A stretch of 64,000 bases of DNA from Paenibacillus sp. Soil787 (GTDB lineage: Bacteria; Bacillota; Bacilli; Paenibacillales; NBRC-103111), in NCBI RefSeq assembly GCF_001429545.1, contig NZ_LMSP01000023.1, positions 130,747-194,746 on the forward strand, in the 5' to 3' direction. A model generated the notes under the pieces. That model had not been told where the DNA came from and ran no database searches. It saw nothing but the letters and a program-made list of their open reading frames with translations. Positions within the stretch are counted from its first letter, which is position 1. Every line of letters starts with the position of its first letter. This document shows, one piece after another, positions 62,280-64,000 of the stretch. A program made the position numbers and the translations under genes.

Positions 62280-63512
62280 TCATTGATTCTTAATCGACCA
62301 TACAAGGGCAATTTGTGACATCGCTGCGATCATTAGAATCCATGGAATTAAGCCCCCATCCAAATCACTGCCAAATGAGATTAAACAAATAATGGAAATC
62401 ACACGCCCAACATTTAAGAAAAATTCCCTAACAACAACACTTTCTACTTTCAATTGGCCTTTAAGCGGCAGCTTTGCAATGAGGCTATAATAATAGCCAG
62501 TCATTGTATTCCCTTGCAGCGGGGCGAAAATAGAGTGCAAAATCATGAAACTTACTACGGTCCATACATTTACACTTCCTAGTAAAAAGGATACGCCAAT
62601 GAGATAGCCGAGTGTTGATAAGGCTAAATAAAGACGAGCTTTACTAGCGTTTGCGTATTTAGATATAAAAATGCCCATTACGATCGATAGACTTGAGTAT
62701 AATACACCGAGATATCCGACAATATCTTCACGCGGCATCACTTTGAAAAGCAGAATATTCGGTAAGAAAAGCATTGTCCCTTGGAGCAAACCCATTCCCA
62801 AAAATCCAAACAGCGCTTTCAACCAGTCACGTTCTTTCTTCATTATAAGACCGGTCAGTTTCAAGTAATAAACGCGATGATGTCCACTTGAAGCTTTAAT
62901 TTTCAATGAAATCAGCGCAGCGAGTAAGAACATACAGAACGCTATAGAGAAGACAATGGTATAGCCGCTAAGTCCTTCTTTTAAACGGATAATGAATCCG
63001 GCAAGCGCCGGTCCTGCTAAGGTTGCTGCTGTGAAAAAAATCATATTAAATGCCAGATATCGAATCCGGTTCTGATCGTTAGACACATCATACATCAATG
63101 TTAAATAACCTACCCAGTAAAAAGCACCGGCAAGTCCATTAAATATGGCAAATAGGATATAATATTCGACCAGCGTCTCCCCAGCTAGAATGACGCTCAA
63201 ATAGAATAGACCTATGAGCATGATACCTAGTCTATAGGATACCATTCGGTCTTTCTTCTTAATCATGAGGCCGCCAAGGGCAAAGCCAATCGGTGTTAAG
63301 ATGAAAACGATCATACTGTATGTACCGTTCACTACAACACTGTGCGTTAACCGCCATAAGTATAAGTTTAAGAAAACGCCCGACATGGAAGCGCCAAACT
63401 GAAAAATAGAATGAATAATTAATGAAATTACGGCCTCACGAGACAATTGCTTCTCACGCGGAAGTGAATTTCCTCTGCTATGCAGCCAAGACCTGATTCT
63501 GATTATCATCAT
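62280..63512 (-). CDS. MFS transporter
   Basis: This 410-residue membrane protein has about twelve hydrophobic segments and the loop KKKDRM between segments 2 and 3, an MFS arrangement. GGAGG precedes the ATG. It resembles the YkuC/YxaM-like uncharacterised MFS proteins of Bacillales. No substrate can be deduced. Confidence 0.75.
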   Translation of the reverse strand: MMIIRIRSWLHSRGNSLPREKQLSREAVISLIIHSIFQFGASMSGVFLNLYLWRLTHSVVVNGTYSMIVFILTPIGFALGGLMIKKKDRMVSYRLGIMLIGLFYLSVILAGETLVEYYILFAIFNGLAGAFYWVGYLTLMYDVSNDQNRIRYLAFNMIFFTAATLAGPALAGFIIRLKEGLSGYTIVFSIAFCMFLLAALISLKIKASSGHHRVYYLKLTGLIMKKERDWLKALFGFLGMGLLQGTMLFLPNILLFKVMPREDIVGYLGVLYSSLSIVMGIFISKYANASKARLYLALSTLGYLIGVSFLLGSVNVWTVVSFMILHSIFAPLQGNTMTGYYYSLIAKLPLKGQLKVESVVVREFFLNVGRVISIICLISFGSDLDGGLIPWILMIAAMSQIALVWSIKNQ

Positions 63513-63567
63513 AGACCTCCAGTCTTCTTTATTGTAACAGCCTATTCCTTATCTGTTAAATAGCAAA

Positions 63568-63593
63568 AAGCCTCAGCATTGGCGCTGAGGCTT
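63568..63593 (-). terminator. Terminator of the sugar-binding lipoprotein gene
   Basis: On the minus strand AAGCCTCAGCGC pairs with GCTGAGGCTT and is followed by TTTT. It lies 20 bases beyond the stop at 63614. Confidence 0.9.
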
Positions 63594-63613
63594 TATTACC
63601 ACCCATTATTGAG

Positions 63614-64000
63614 TTACTTCTTAAGGCTATCCCATGTTTTCTGGAATTCCTCAAGCATTTGATCCTTCGTATACTTCTTCGCAACATAACCTTGCATAAT
63701 GTCGCCGAATTTTTTACTGGAAGCTTCGCCGCCTGGGAATTTAAACCAGTTCCAGCTAAGTGTTTTACCAGCTTTGCTGTAAGCGATAATGTCAGCTGCC
63801 AAAGGTCCTAGTACTTTCTCGTCAGCAGGAATGGATTTGAAGGCAGGAATGAATTTGAATTCTTCCGTAATGTATTTCTTACCGATATCGGAACTTACCA
63901 TCCAGTTCAAGAATTTCTTCGCTTCGTCTTTCACAGCAGAGTTTTTGTTGATAACCCAGTTGTTTGGTACACCAACGAACAATTTGTCGTTCGCTGCAGC
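63614..64000 (-). CDS. Extracellular solute-binding protein, C-terminal part (5' end outside window)
   Basis: The last 129 codons of a family 1 extracellular solute-binding protein (sugar ABC importer) lie here. Visible segments are VGVPNNWVINKNSAVKDEAKKFLNWMVSSD, FIPAFKSI, DIIAYSKAGKTLSWNWFKFPGG and YTKDQMLEEFQKTWDSLKK. The frame stays open to the window edge, and the real start is beyond it. Permease genes would be expected upstream, outside the window. Confidence 0.85.
   Translation of the reverse strand, partial: AAANDKLFVGVPNNWVINKNSAVKDEAKKFLNWMVSSDIGKKYITEEFKFIPAFKSIPADEKVLGPLAADIIAYSKAGKTLSWNWFKFPGGEASSKKFGDIMQGYVAKKYTKDQMLEEFQKTWDSLKK

Noticed and set aside
1-64000. tRNA or rRNA genes, insertion sequences, prophage
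   Set aside because: No cloverleaf with a TTCGA-type arm, no rRNA words, and no transposase, integrase or phage structural protein was seen among the translations.

Overview
The window looks like chromosome from an endospore-forming Bacillota, most likely Paenibacillus or a close Paenibacillaceae relative. This is inferred from the sporulation genes prkA, yhbH and spoVR, AGGAGG-type ribosome binding sites throughout, long YesN/LytS-type two-component genes beside sugar ABC transporters, copper-amine-oxidase-N and SPW-repeat proteins, and protein sequences resembling Paenibacillus families. No rRNA, tRNA, CRISPR array, transposase or prophage gene was seen.

Layout. 0-2.5 kb: a partial RQC-minor-1 protein, a frameshifted SEC-C protein and two dispersed repeats. 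2.5-9.5 kb: a Wadjet-type SMC defence operon with full-length jetA, jetB and jetC behind a jetD collapsed to a short multi-block remnant. 9.7-18 kb: a D-xylose module, in transcription order a XylFII-like sensor lipoprotein/LytS/YesN three-component system and then xylF-xylG-xylH, with a candidate cre site. 18.1-20.7 kb: a broken yhbH and an intact spoVR. 20.8-28.5 kb: a Uma2 protein and a nucleoside uptake and phosphorolysis operon. 28.6-32.5 kb: two exported proteins separated by 1.7 kb of repeats. 32.5-36.2 kb: an NAD salvage cluster nrtR-pncA-nadE-pncB. 36.3-47.1 kb: a frameshifted unknown gene, membrane and stress proteins, a large hybrid histidine kinase, trhO, a hemerythrin protein and a chemoreceptor. 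47.5-50.8 kb: the circularly permuted ATP-grasp/alpha-E/transglutaminase trio. 51-56.4 kb: small regulators, a graveyard of redox genes, a glycosyltransferase, repeats and a Gly/His/Pro-rich coat-like protein. 56.6-64 kb: prkA, araM, a DUF2161 nuclease-like protein, a flavoprotein, an MFS transporter and the end of a sugar-binding lipoprotein.

Two themes stand out. First, disrupted genes are frequent: SEC-C, jetD, yhbH, the 36.3-37.1 kb gene and a trxR/grx/ahpC cluster all carry small or large deletions. A 98-bp exact copy of part of yhbH lies 9 kb away and ends at the same base as the yhbH lesion. Natural decay and draft-assembly error both need considering. Second, the intergenic space is rich in structured repeats: a 155-bp tandem triplet, a 115-bp tandem triplet, several dispersed families, arrays of short palindromes, and a two-copy element of roughly 190 nt whose helices show compensatory changes. 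The last is the best candidate for an undescribed structured RNA or non-autonomous mobile element.

All calls come from reading translations and motifs by eye. No database search or structure prediction was run.
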